Shown here: positions 1 to 6,228 of the stretch, in pieces
Layout: each line of letters starts with the position of its first letter
Numbering within the stretch: the stretch's first letter is position 1
Assembly (NCBI GenBank): GCA_016873595.1
Contig: VGWZ01000028.1
Span: forward strand, 1-13,708
Length of the DNA: 13,708 nucleotides
Direction of reading: 5' to 3'
Origin: Nitrospira sp.
GTDB lineage: Bacteria > Nitrospirota > Thermodesulfovibrionia > Thermodesulfovibrionales > SM23-35
Program-made: the position numbers and the translations under genes
Notes under the pieces: model-generated
Database searches by the model: none
The model's input: the letters and a program-made list of their open reading frames with translations, nothing else
What the model was told of the DNA's origin: nothing

Positions 1-1
1 T

Positions 2-121
2 AGAGATTCCCTCCCCTTTCTCAGGGAAGCAACAAATGATGAAGATGCGAATGTGAGGACTATCGCAAAAGAGGCAATAGAGGAGATTGAGTTGGGAATA
101 GTAAAAAGACCGTCTTGGTAA
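2..121 (+). CDS. HEAT-repeat protein, C-terminal end (partial)
   Basis: The reading frame is open from the left edge of the window and stops at TAA 119-121, giving the last 39 residues of a protein. The segment LREATNDEDANVRTIAKEA has the pattern of a HEAT or PBS-lyase-like repeat: a leucine-rich first helix, a D-E-D-x-x-V-R turn and an alanine-rich second helix. Such repeats form superhelical scaffolds for protein contacts. The start and the rest of the protein lie outside the window, so the actual role cannot be read. The gene runs toward livF, and the 38 bases between the two stops hold no clear hairpin terminator. The frame call is confident; the family call rests on a single repeat. Confidence 0.6.
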   Translation, partial: RDSLPFLREATNDEDANVRTIAKEAIEEIELGIVKRPSW

Positions 122-159
122 GTCGAGTGCTTTTATCTCTTCCTCATATTGCAGAGCCA

Positions 160-885
160 CTAAATTTCTCCTAAAAATGATTTCCTAACCTCATCGTTTT
201 CAAGAAGGTTTTTTGCTTTGTCTTCAAAAGCGATTTCGCCAATTTTGAATACATATCCTCTATGGCAAATCTCCAGTGCCATTCTTGCATTTTGCTCAAC
301 TAATAATATACTAGTTCCATCTTTATTAATCTCTTTTGTCTTCTCAAATACGACCTCTACATAGTTTGGAGAAAGTCCTAAAGAAGGTTCATCTAAAAGT
401 AATAGCTTGGGCTGAAGCATCAATGCTCTGCCAATGGCAAGCATTTGCTGCTCACCGCTTGAAAGTGTCCCGGCCTTTTGTTTCCGTCTTTCTTTAAGGA
501 CAGAAAAAAGGTGAAATACTTTCTCCATGGTGCCTTTTATAGTCTTTTTATCATTTACGATATATCCGCCCATTTCCAGGTTCTCCAAGATAGTCATGGT
601 TGGAAATATCCTTCTTCCTTCAGGCACAATACAAAGCCCCTTTTTAACCAGATCATGAGGAAGCATACCATTAATGGTCTCTCCCATAAATACTATTTTC
701 CCGCTCTTTATTTCGCCATCTAAAGATCTAAGTACCCCACAGATTGCATTTAGGGCAGTTGACTTTCCTGACCCATTAGGCCCTATCAAAGCTACGATTT
801 CCCCTTCATTAACAAAGAGTGAGATGTTATTTAAGGCCTGCACTGTTCCATAATAAACTGTCAGGTTTATTACTTCAAGAAGCAA
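160..885 (-). CDS. livF: Branched-chain amino-acid ABC transporter ATPase LivF
   Basis: This is one of the two cytoplasmic ATPases that power the HAAT-type importer for leucine, isoleucine, valine and related substrates. The 241 residues match the usual LivF length. Visible motifs are Walker A GPNGSGKST (about 35-43), the ABC signature LSSGEQQ (141-147), Walker B LLLLDEP (161-167) and LLVEQNA near residue 195. The glutamine at the switch position, where most ABC ATPases have histidine, is normal for LivF. The start ATG lies inside the end of livG (11 nt overlap), which indicates translational coupling. It is the last gene of the livHMGF block. Substrate specificity cannot be read from the ATPase, and relatives also import urea or other amides. 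Confidence 0.93.
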   Translation of the reverse strand: MLLEVINLTVYYGTVQALNNISLFVNEGEIVALIGPNGSGKSTALNAICGVLRSLDGEIKSGKIVFMGETINGMLPHDLVKKGLCIVPEGRRIFPTMTILENLEMGGYIVNDKKTIKGTMEKVFHLFSVLKERRKQKAGTLSSGEQQMLAIGRALMLQPKLLLLDEPSLGLSPNYVEVVFEKTKEINKDGTSILLVEQNARMALEICHRGYVFKIGEIAFEDKAKNLLENDEVRKSFLGEI

Positions 886-1645
886 CTTTCCTTCTCCCTA
901 AGTATGCCTCGATTACCTTTTCATTCCTCATTATTTCTTCAGATGTTCCTTCAGCAATCTTCCAACCATAGTTTAGCACTATGACCTTATCTGAGATACC
1001 CATAACAGTCTTCGTATTGTGCTCGATAAAGAAGATTGTTTTCCCTTCATTTTTTAAGTTCTGAAAGACCCGAAGCATTTCAGCCTTCATGCCCGGAAAT
1101 AATCCCGAGGTAGGCTCATCCAATAAAAGTAGCTCAGCCCCAGTTGCTAATGCCCTCACAAGTTCAAGAAGTTTCCGCTGGCCGTGTGAGAGGTTTTCAG
1201 CCAATTCATCCTTCTTTTCAAGCAAGCCAACAAGCTTCAGGTAGCCAATGGCTTTCTCCCTATTCTCACCGTCTTCTCTTTTCATTTCGCTGCTCTGAAG
1301 CAGGGCTGCAAAGAGACTCTCGCCTCTATTATATTTTGTTGCAAGCATCACATTCTCTAAGACTGATATTTGAGGGAAGACTCTGATATTCTGAAAAGTC
1401 CTCCCTATACCAAGCTTTGCAATCTTGCAGGGATTTAAAGAGGTAATCCTTTTGCCATTAAAATAGACACCACCTCTGTCTGGTTTCAAGAAACCTGTGA
1501 TTATATTAAAAACTGTTGTCTTCCCTGAACCATTAGGCCCAATCAATGAAGTAATCGTGCCCTTCTTAAGTTCAAAGGAAAGATTATTAACAGCCCTGAT
1601 GCCATCAAACTCTTTTGAGAGGTCTTTTACCTGAAGAATGTTCAT
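875..1645 (-). CDS. livG: Branched-chain amino-acid ABC transporter ATPase LivG
   Basis: This is the second ATPase of the importer and pairs with LivF beneath the LivH/LivM permease dimer. The 256 residues show Walker A GPNGSGKTT (36-44), the Q-loop in GRTFQNIRVF (81-90), signature LSHGQRK (152-158), Walker B LLLLDEP (172-178) and the switch histidine in IEHN (207-210). GRTFQ followed by about 60 residues of helical insert before the signature is typical of LivG. It begins 5 nt after the livM stop and overlaps livF by 11 nt, so the four genes are almost certainly one transcript. No frameshift or missing catalytic residue is seen. Confidence 0.93.
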   Translation of the reverse strand: MNILQVKDLSKEFDGIRAVNNLSFELKKGTITSLIGPNGSGKTTVFNIITGFLKPDRGGVYFNGKRITSLNPCKIAKLGIGRTFQNIRVFPQISVLENVMLATKYNRGESLFAALLQSSEMKREDGENREKAIGYLKLVGLLEKKDELAENLSHGQRKLLELVRALATGAELLLLDEPTSGLFPGMKAEMLRVFQNLKNEGKTIFFIEHNTKTVMGISDKVIVLNYGWKIAEGTSEEIMRNEKVIEAYLGRRKVAS

Positions 1646-1650
1646 AACAT

Positions 1651-2520
1651 TTACCTGAGTTTATATCTTCCTAAAATCCCCTGTGGTCGCTTTAGCATAA
1701 GAATTATCAATAAGAGTCCGTATATCATCTGCCTCAGGGGCGCAGCAACAGAACTGGGCATGCCAAGAAATCTTAGAAGTTCAGGAAATATAACAAGGAT
1801 TGATGCTCCAATAAAAGAGCCGGAGAGACTTCCCATTCCGCCGAAGACAACCATTAAAAGGATAGTTATTGACTCCATTACTGTAAAGCTTGAAGGATCA
1901 ATAAAAGTAATGTAATGAGCATAAAGGCTTCCGGCAATGCCGGCAAAAAATGCACCTATAACAAAGATGAGAATTTTATATCTGTCCACATCCTTACCCA
2001 TTGCCAGAGTTGCTATCTCATCTTCCCTTATTCCTCTCAATATCCTTCCAAAAGGAGAATTAACTATCCTTCTGATAGTAAAATAGGTAAGAAAAACAAA
2101 TAGAGCAACAAGTATTAGATAAGACCAAATTTCAGATAACTGAAAACCGAAAACTGAAAACCCAGGTATTCCGGGAAGTCCCATTGGCCCTCTTGTGAGG
2201 GACACCCAGTTTTTTACAATAGAATATACAATGACTCCTAAACCAAAGGTTGCCAGGGCAAGGTAATCTCCTTTTAGACGCACCGCTGGATAGCCTATTA
2301 CGATACCTGATATCGCTGCTACAGAAGCTCCTATCACTAAACCTATCCAGGGTGTTACGCCCATATTTAATGCGAGCAGGCTTGATGTATATGCCCCTAT
2401 GCAGGAAAAGGCTGCATGCCCCAGCGCTGGCAGCCCTGTATATCCCACAATGAGATTAAGGCTCAGAGTTAGGATAATATAGATGCCAGTTAAGACAAGA
2501 ATATGCAGTAGATATTCCAT
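1651..2520 (-). CDS. livM: Branched-chain amino-acid ABC transporter permease LivM
   Basis: This inner-membrane permease subunit forms the translocation path with LivH. The 289-residue protein is hydrophobic throughout, with about eight to nine membrane segments. Family landmarks are the early NLIVGYTGLPALGHAAF stretch, YLALATFGLGVIVYS, GPMGLPGIPGF, and the coupling loop SPFGRILRGIREDEIATLAMG that contacts the ATPase. It ends with the usual LKRPQGILG motif. The livH stop lies 3 nt upstream and livG begins 5 nt downstream. The loop after GLPGIP is encoded partly by a degenerate short tandem repeat (2136-2163). This loop is variable in the family, so the protein is probably functional. Confidence 0.92.
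   Translation of the reverse strand: MEYLLHILVLTGIYIILTLSLNLIVGYTGLPALGHAAFSCIGAYTSSLLALNMGVTPWIGLVIGASVAAISGIVIGYPAVRLKGDYLALATFGLGVIVYSIVKNWVSLTRGPMGLPGIPGFSVFGFQLSEIWSYLILVALFVFLTYFTIRRIVNSPFGRILRGIREDEIATLAMGKDVDRYKILIFVIGAFFAGIAGSLYAHYITFIDPSSFTVMESITILLMVVFGGMGSLSGSFIGASILVIFPELLRFLGMPSSVAAPLRQMIYGLLLIILMLKRPQGILGRYKLR
2136..2163. repeat. Degenerate short tandem repeat inside livM
   Basis: On the plus strand, units of the form ACTGAAA / ACCGAAA / ACTGAAA run in succession and encode part of a variable loop of LivM (FSVFGFQLSE). Similar degenerate arrays occur twice in livH, which argues against simple amino-acid selection. Confidence 0.5.
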
Positions 2521-2523
2521 ATC

Positions 2524-3429
2524 CTATAGCCTTTCTTTCTCAGTCTTTACTCCCCAAATTCCACCTGGCCTGAGTAATAAAAAGACAATGAGGATTGCGA
2601 AGGCAATGCAGTCCTTCCATCCGGCCTGAATCTTCCATATCCCAAGATTTTCAGCAATCCCTAAAAAGAATCCTCCAAACATTGCACCGGGAATACTTCC
2701 GATACCGCCAACAATTGATGCTATTATGCCTTTTAAGAGAGCATTAAATCCCATTGTTGGTTCAATATTAGTTTCAAAAGAGATAAGTATTCCTGCAGCA
2801 CCGGCTAATGCAGATCCAATGGCAAATGAAGTCAGGATTATCCTTTCAGGATTGATACCAACAACGTTAGCTGCTATAGGATCATCAGCGACAGCCCTCA
2901 TTGCCTTCCCAAGTTTTGTTCTCTGGATAAATAACCATAGAACAACTAATAACCAACAACTAACGAATAGAATCAGGATTTGAATATCTGTAATTACTGC
3001 GTTAAATATTTGATGACCTTCTTTTATTGGACCAGTCCTTATTGTTAGAATCTGTGCTCCATAGATAAGCTGAATCAGGTTTTGAAGAAAGATAAAGACA
3101 CCGAATGATGCAAGGAGAAAAGTCAGGTTAGAGGCTTTCTGCCTTCGGAGAGGATGATAGATAAATCTATCAATAAATATCCCTAATACTCCTGCACCAA
3201 CTATTCCAATAAGAATCGCTATTCCCCAACCGATTACTGATAACTGATTGCTGGTACCTGACAACAGATAACTGAAGACTGAATACGTTAAATATGCTCC
3301 AGCCGTATAAACCACACCATGGGCAAAGTGGAAGAACTTGACAGTTCGATAAATAATAGTAAAACCAAGGGCAATCAGGGCATAAATACTCCCGGCAATT
3401 ATTCCGTTTAATATCAGTTGCTGAATCAT
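2524..3429 (-). CDS. livH: Branched-chain amino-acid ABC transporter permease LivH
   Basis: This is the partner permease to LivM. The 301 residues include the diagnostic N-terminus LNGIIAGSIYALIALGF followed by VKFFHFAHG, then the coupling loop TKLGKAMRAVADDPIAANVVGI, and a C-terminus LLLRPGGIWG. The ATG at 3429 starts the conserved N-terminus (MIQQLILNG) and aligns with the second livH copy at 10283-10402. The upstream neighbour is the abiEii stop only 6 nt away. The leader is poor in Shine-Dalgarno bases, so translation may depend on coupling to abiEii. Two loops (at 2941-2967 and 3227-3284) are encoded by imperfect short tandem repeats. No substrate-binding protein gene (livJ/livK) is present in the window. 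Confidence 0.92.
   Translation of the reverse strand: MIQQLILNGIIAGSIYALIALGFTIIYRTVKFFHFAHGVVYTAGAYLTYSVFSYLLSGTSNQLSVIGWGIAILIGIVGAGVLGIFIDRFIYHPLRRQKASNLTFLLASFGVFIFLQNLIQLIYGAQILTIRTGPIKEGHQIFNAVITDIQILILFVSCWLLVVLWLFIQRTKLGKAMRAVADDPIAANVVGINPERIILTSFAIGSALAGAAGILISFETNIEPTMGFNALLKGIIASIVGGIGSIPGAMFGGFFLGIAENLGIWKIQAGWKDCIAFAILIVFLLLRPGGIWGVKTEKERL
2941..2967. repeat. Degenerate AACAACTAA-type repeat inside livH
   Basis: On the plus strand the run AACAACTAATAACCAACAAC continues as TAACGAAT, made of recurring 6-9 nt units. It encodes part of a hydrophobic segment (FVSCWLLVVL), so it sits in frame in an intact gene. Confidence 0.4.
3227..3284. repeat. Degenerate ACTGATAACTG-type repeat inside livH
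   Basis: On the plus strand, the units ACTGATA-ACTGATTG and ACAGATA-ACTGAAG-ACTGAATA follow one another. They encode the loop between the first and second membrane segments of LivH (SVFSYLLSGTSNQLSVIGWG). This is the most extended of the three in-gene arrays and lies shortly after the FAHG position at which the second livH copy is broken off. Confidence 0.5.
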
Positions 3430-3435
3430 AGCTTT

Positions 3436-4230
3436 TCAACCTATAAGTTTCAAAATCAAATCCTTATCCAATAGTTTGAGTTCATTCTTGTCCTCTATGA
3501 ATCTCTCCACATCTTTTTTGACTTTCAAAAAATCAATAGTGGCTAACCTTCCCTTTAAAAAGTCATTAAAGTTTTCTCTATTTAAATTTATTCTTTTGTG
3601 TTCTGTCTGTTCTATGGCATTATTTAGAAGTTCAAAATTGGGAATGGACTTTTTCCCGAGATACCAGAGAAGGTCGTAAAAGTCTCTTCCTTTAATGTAC
3701 TTTCTAAAAAAACAGGCATGGAGTTTTGTAGCATAAAGAGAAGGAATGTCAAAATTTGTCACAGTAAAAACAAAATGTTTACTCACTAATGAAAGCTGTG
3801 TATTCCAACCTTTAGGTGGATTAGAATCCACTTCAAGCTTAATAAAGAGTTTTTGGCTCTTCTCTTTAGATAACCCTAAAAGATACAGAATATCCTTAAA
3901 TTTAAACATAGCTGATTGAACAGTTTCTTCTATATTTTTCTTGATGTCTAAAGAAAAACCTGCCTTTCTTAGTTCATAAGCAACTCTTTCTAAAAAAATA
4001 TCAAATTTATAACCCTTTTTATTAATAAGTGAGAAATCAAGGTCTTCTGAGAACCTTCGTAAATTATGTAAAAATCTCAATGCAGTCCCTCCAACAAAGG
4101 CAAGATTTTTAAAATAGTCCTTATCATAGAGAATCTTCAATATAAGTAATTGCAAAAACTCCCTTGTTATGTGAGTCTTTGCTTCATGGGTAGAAACACT
4201 TGAAATACTTTTCTTAATTAAATCCAGCAT
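3436..4230 (-). CDS. abiEii: AbiEii/type IV toxin nucleotidyltransferase
   Basis: This is the toxin half of an AbiE-type module. Family members are nucleotidyltransferases (DUF1814 group) that cause reversible growth arrest, and some act in abortive infection against phage. In the 264 residues the core is visible as FVGGTALRFL (45-54) followed by RRFSEDLDFSL (58-68), the GG(T/S)-x(n)-DxD signature. LEVD comes near 132-135, then a YATKLHACFFRKYIKGRDFYDL region (166-187) whose Lys, Arg and Asp match the family's third and fourth motifs. The gene starts 4 nt after the abiEi stop, the usual antitoxin-first order. Its stop is only 6 nt upstream of livH. All key residues appear intact. The target, and whether it protects against phage, cannot be told. 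Confidence 0.86.
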   Translation of the reverse strand: MLDLIKKSISSVSTHEAKTHITREFLQLLILKILYDKDYFKNLAFVGGTALRFLHNLRRFSEDLDFSLINKKGYKFDIFLERVAYELRKAGFSLDIKKNIEETVQSAMFKFKDILYLLGLSKEKSQKLFIKLEVDSNPPKGWNTQLSLVSKHFVFTVTNFDIPSLYATKLHACFFRKYIKGRDFYDLLWYLGKKSIPNFELLNNAIEQTEHKRINLNRENFNDFLKGRLATIDFLKVKKDVERFIEDKNELKLLDKDLILKLIG

Positions 4231-4234
4231 AGAA

Positions 4235-4870
4235 TTATCTCTCTTCTTTTATAAAACTCAATAAATTCTTTACCACATCAAAAATCTCCTTACTTTCATA
4301 TCTTTTGGCAAAATCATTAAGCTTTTTCTTTTTTAGTATATTTAAATTTTGAAACCTGTAAGAAAGGCTAAAGACATCTTTCTCTTTGCCTTTAAAATCT
4401 TGTAGATTCAGGTAAATAAAATCGAGCATCGCCTTTTCTGGCTCTGCAATAAGCACGGGAAATCCATTCTCATCTTTTATCTCTTTAAGGCCAAAGAATA
4501 GATTAGTTTTCAGGTGCTGATAAATAAAAGTGCCAAAAGTATTAGTAAATTTAGCGGTCTTTTTTGTGGTAATAGATGTTACGTCCTCTACCTTTTCAGG
4601 GATTAAATCATAGTAGCCAAAAGCATAGGTTGTGCTCACATAAGATGGTGAATATAGTGCATTAGCTAAAAAGATTCTGGATGGCTCAATTTTCCTATCA
4701 CTCTCATTCAAAATATACAGCCCTCGCTTTAGCTTAATAACCAACCCTTTCTTCTGCCATCCACTCAACTGAACTTTAAGAGTTTGAGGTTTCTTATTAA
4801 TATTAGAGATATGGGTTAATGAAATGATAGGAAACTCTTTAACCGCATTTTTAAATTCCAAATATTTCAT
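4235..4870 (-). CDS. abiEi: AbiEi-family antitoxin / transcriptional regulator
   Basis: This antitoxin counteracts AbiEii and, in studied members, represses its own operon. The N-terminal 60 or so residues (SLTHISNINKKP, then VQLSGWQKKGLVIKLKRGLY) fit the winged-helix domain of AbiEi proteins, with the typical KGLVxKLKRGLYxL wing. The middle part (IFLANALYSPSYVSTTYAFG, about 66-85, then LIPEKVEDVTSIT) fits the family's C-terminal domain, and AEPEKAMLDFIYLN is a further family hallmark. The length of 211 aa is normal. The start ATG has only a weak GGAA three bases upstream. It is the first gene of a probable abiEi-abiEii-livHMGF transcript. The region before it is very AT-rich with two TATAAT hexamers but no convincing -35 box. 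Confidence 0.83.
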   Translation of the reverse strand: MKYLEFKNAVKEFPIISLTHISNINKKPQTLKVQLSGWQKKGLVIKLKRGLYILNESDRKIEPSRIFLANALYSPSYVSTTYAFGYYDLIPEKVEDVTSITTKKTAKFTNTFGTFIYQHLKTNLFFGLKEIKDENGFPVLIAEPEKAMLDFIYLNLQDFKGKEKDVFSLSYRFQNLNILKKKKLNDFAKRYESKEIFDVVKNLLSFIKEER

Positions 4871-4944
4871 TTCCGTAAATTATAAAAAATGATTAATTAT
4901 AGAAATATATATTATTTAACCCGAATTACGCAAGCCTTTCAACA

Positions 4945-5076
4945 TGTCATTGCGAGGAGCGGAGCGACGTGGCAATCTGACTGTACAGCAGTCATCCTGA
5001 GGGCAATGCCCGAAGGATCTCAATGAGATTCCTCGCTCCGCTCTGAATGACAGTAAGCGAAGGGCTCGGAATGACA
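4945..5076. repeat. Branched palindromic intergenic repeat (TCATTGCGAGG type)
   Basis: The stretch forms a long interrupted inverted repeat. The outer arms are TGTCATT (4945-4951) with AATGACA (5046-5052), and GAGCGGAGCGA (4957-4967) with TCGCTCCGCTC (5033-5043). The next arms are GGCAATCT (4971-4978) with AGATTCC (5026-5032). Two inner hairpins sit in the loop: GACTG/CAGTC (4979-4993), and ATCCTgaGGGC against GCCCgaAGGAT (4994-5018). A further half-unit, CTCGGAATGACA, ends at 5076. Motifs of the form TCATTGCGAGG...GGCAATCT and GTCATCCTGAG...GAAGGATCT are known as dispersed intergenic repeats in several bacterial lineages. It fills most of the 356-nt gap between vapC and abiEi and could act as a bidirectional terminator or mRNA-stability element. 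Confidence 0.75.
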
Positions 5077-5121
5077 CAGTGTGAGCATTTAATACATACC
5101 TTGTGTAAAGAGGAAATCAGG

Positions 5122-5226
5122 TCAGAAGTTTTTGTTTTCGGAAAGGAAGATAGCTCTGGCTTCATTTTCAGCCTCTAAAAATTCTGATGCATAAGCCTCA
5201 TAAGGTATTCCCAATTTATATTTAGA
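5122..5226 (-). pseudogene. In-frame remnant directly after vapC stop
   Basis: After the vapC TAG (5229-5227) the same frame stays open for 34 more codons, ending at TGA 5124-5122. The segment LGIPYEAYASEFLEAENEA has a protein-like, amphipathic composition rather than a random one. No start codon with a ribosome binding site precedes it. It may be the tail of a gene whose beginning was replaced by vapC, or an extension reached only by readthrough. No family is recognised. Confidence 0.3.
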
Positions 5227-5658
5227 CTATGGGTTTAAAGTCATAAGACCTTCAGATTCAGCAATCTTACACAATCTCTGGTCAGATGAAACAAATGTGA
5301 GGTCATCTTTTTGTAAATTCAAAGCTATAGCCAACTGAATACTGTCGAGTGGCTTCATATACCTTTTAAGAATAAGGTTTTCAGCCTTGATAATATCTTC
5401 GGCAGACATATCCAAAACCGTAATACCAAGGGTATTAATGTCCTGATAAAAGAATAAACGTTGCTGATGGAACTGCTCTTCTGTGGTTATCTTGTCGACT
5501 TCAAAAAGCCTCTTGAGATTTGAGATGACTTCGATGACGCTCAAAGAAGATATGAATACAGGCTGATTGGCCTCTTCGAGTATCTTGCAAACGATGTCTG
5601 ATCCCTGCTCAGGCTGGTATCTCTTGAAAAGCGCACTCGTGTCTATGAAAAAGGGCAT
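5227..5658 (-). CDS. vapC: PIN-domain ribonuclease toxin VapC
   Basis: This is a toxin of the VapBC type II module: PIN-domain, Mg2+-dependent endoribonucleases that cut tRNA or other RNAs when freed from VapB. The 143 residues cover a whole PIN domain, with acidic residues at the expected places: D6 in FIDTSAL, E43 in SVIEVISN, D105 in PLDSIQLA and D126 in SSDQRL. The start ATG is 3 nt after the vapB stop, so the pair is translationally coupled. The frame beyond the stop continues open for 34 codons. Small PIN proteins can act as ribonucleases outside toxin-antitoxin pairs, but the adjacent small basic partner favours VapC. The RNA target is unknown. Confidence 0.85.
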   Translation of the reverse strand: MPFFIDTSALFKRYQPEQGSDIVCKILEEANQPVFISSLSVIEVISNLKRLFEVDKITTEEQFHQQRLFFYQDINTLGITVLDMSAEDIIKAENLILKRYMKPLDSIQLAIALNLQKDDLTFVSSDQRLCKIAESEGLMTLNP

Positions 5659-5661
5659 CAG

Positions 5662-5835
5662 CTATCGCTTTTCCCTCTCCTCAATAACCCTTTTGGAGAG
5701 CGAAACGCCGATATTTGACAGGCTCCGCTGGATGTCCTTTAACGAAACATTGCTGTGCCCCTGTTTTTTCAAGTAGCGATGCATCTTTGTGCTGACATGA
5801 GCGGGGCCTGTAGCTTTTGCAATAGTTTTTGGCAT
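5662..5835 (-). CDS. VapB-like antitoxin (57 aa)
   Basis: This short, highly basic ORF starts at ATG 5835 behind a near-perfect Shine-Dalgarno sequence (AAGGAGGT, 5850-5843) and stops with TAG just before the vapC ATG. It begins MPKTIAKATGPAHVSTKMHR and ends VSLSKRVIEEREKR. The position, size and spacing are those of a VapB antitoxin, which would bind VapC and autoregulate the operon. The sequence is not a typical AbrB or ribbon-helix-helix copy. A helix from about residue 31 (LKDIQRSLSNIGVSLSKRVIEE) could be the toxin-binding or DNA-binding part. The gene call is strong from the ribosome binding site and coupling; the family is inferred from context. Confidence 0.72.
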   Translation of the reverse strand: MPKTIAKATGPAHVSTKMHRYLKKQGHSNVSLKDIQRSLSNIGVSLSKRVIEEREKR

Positions 5836-5842
5836 GTTTCTT

Positions 5843-5850
5843 ACCTCCTT
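5843..5850 (-). promoter_or_regulatory. Strong ribosome binding site of vapB
   Basis: AAGGAGGT sits 7 nt before the ATG at 5835. It is among the best Shine-Dalgarno matches in the window and decides the start of the 57-aa antitoxin. A strong antitoxin site fits the need for excess antitoxin over toxin. Confidence 0.75.
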
Positions 5851-5859
5851 ATATAGCTT

Positions 5860-5889
5860 AGTTTATCAAGATGAAAATACAGAGGTCAA
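5860..5889 (-). promoter_or_regulatory. Candidate sigma-70 promoter of vapBC
   Basis: On the minus strand, TTGACC (5889-5884) and TAAACT (5865-5860) are separated by 18 nt. They match the -35 and -10 consensus at 5/6 and 4/6 positions. Transcription would begin just before the vapB ribosome binding site and leave a very short leader. No operator palindrome is obvious. Confidence 0.4.
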
Positions 5890-5952
5890 ATTGATATATC
5901 AGCTTCTTTGCCATTTCATCTTTCTTTCTTACCTATTTCCATTTGCATTTAA

Positions 5953-6180
5953 TCATTCCGCTGCCTCATTCACCATCGCATAGACAATCCCCATCTCCCT
6001 TTGGGCTACGATGTGGCTGATGAAATCCTTAAATGCCACAAACTCCCCAAACCATCAACTTCCGTACCCCAAAAGCAATTCCTTTGGGCTTTTAAAGTAG
6101 TTTTTAATGCACTTTTGTCTGAATCAGTAATCATCGGGTTACCCCTAAAAATAGAACCGCCCATTTTCATGCCCGCACAT
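5953..6180 (-). pseudogene. Possible decayed coding remnant between vapB and the membrane protein
   Basis: The roughly 390-nt gap between vapB and the 412-aa membrane protein gene has no convincing intact gene. One minus-strand frame, from ATG 6180 to TGA 5953, reads protein-like but carries internal stops at codons 12, 14, 19 and 42. Its last 33 residues (with GEFVAFKDFISHIVAQREMG) and the 22 before them (CIKNYFKSPKELLLGYGS) look like real protein. A different frame from TTG 6215 to 6006 is open for 69 codons, but its composition is less convincing and it has no ribosome binding site. Both are recorded because one may be a small gene and the other its shadow. No family is recognised. Confidence 0.28.
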
Positions 6181-6228
6181 ATGTTCCTTTCCGTGTGTGG
6201 GGTGTCAAAAATCAAGACAGGCTTCCCT

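Noticed and set aside
122..159. Terminator between the HEAT protein and livF
   Set aside because: No stem with a T-run could be found in the short convergent gap.
3170..3439. Minus-strand 89-codon ORF within livH
   Set aside because: It is an alternate-frame shadow of the conserved livH N-terminus, with no independent start signal.
4879..4901. TATAAT hexamers upstream of abiEi as promoter boxes
   Set aside because: The region is extremely AT-rich and no -35 element is found at 16-18 nt from either hexamer. It could still be a promoter but is not supported.
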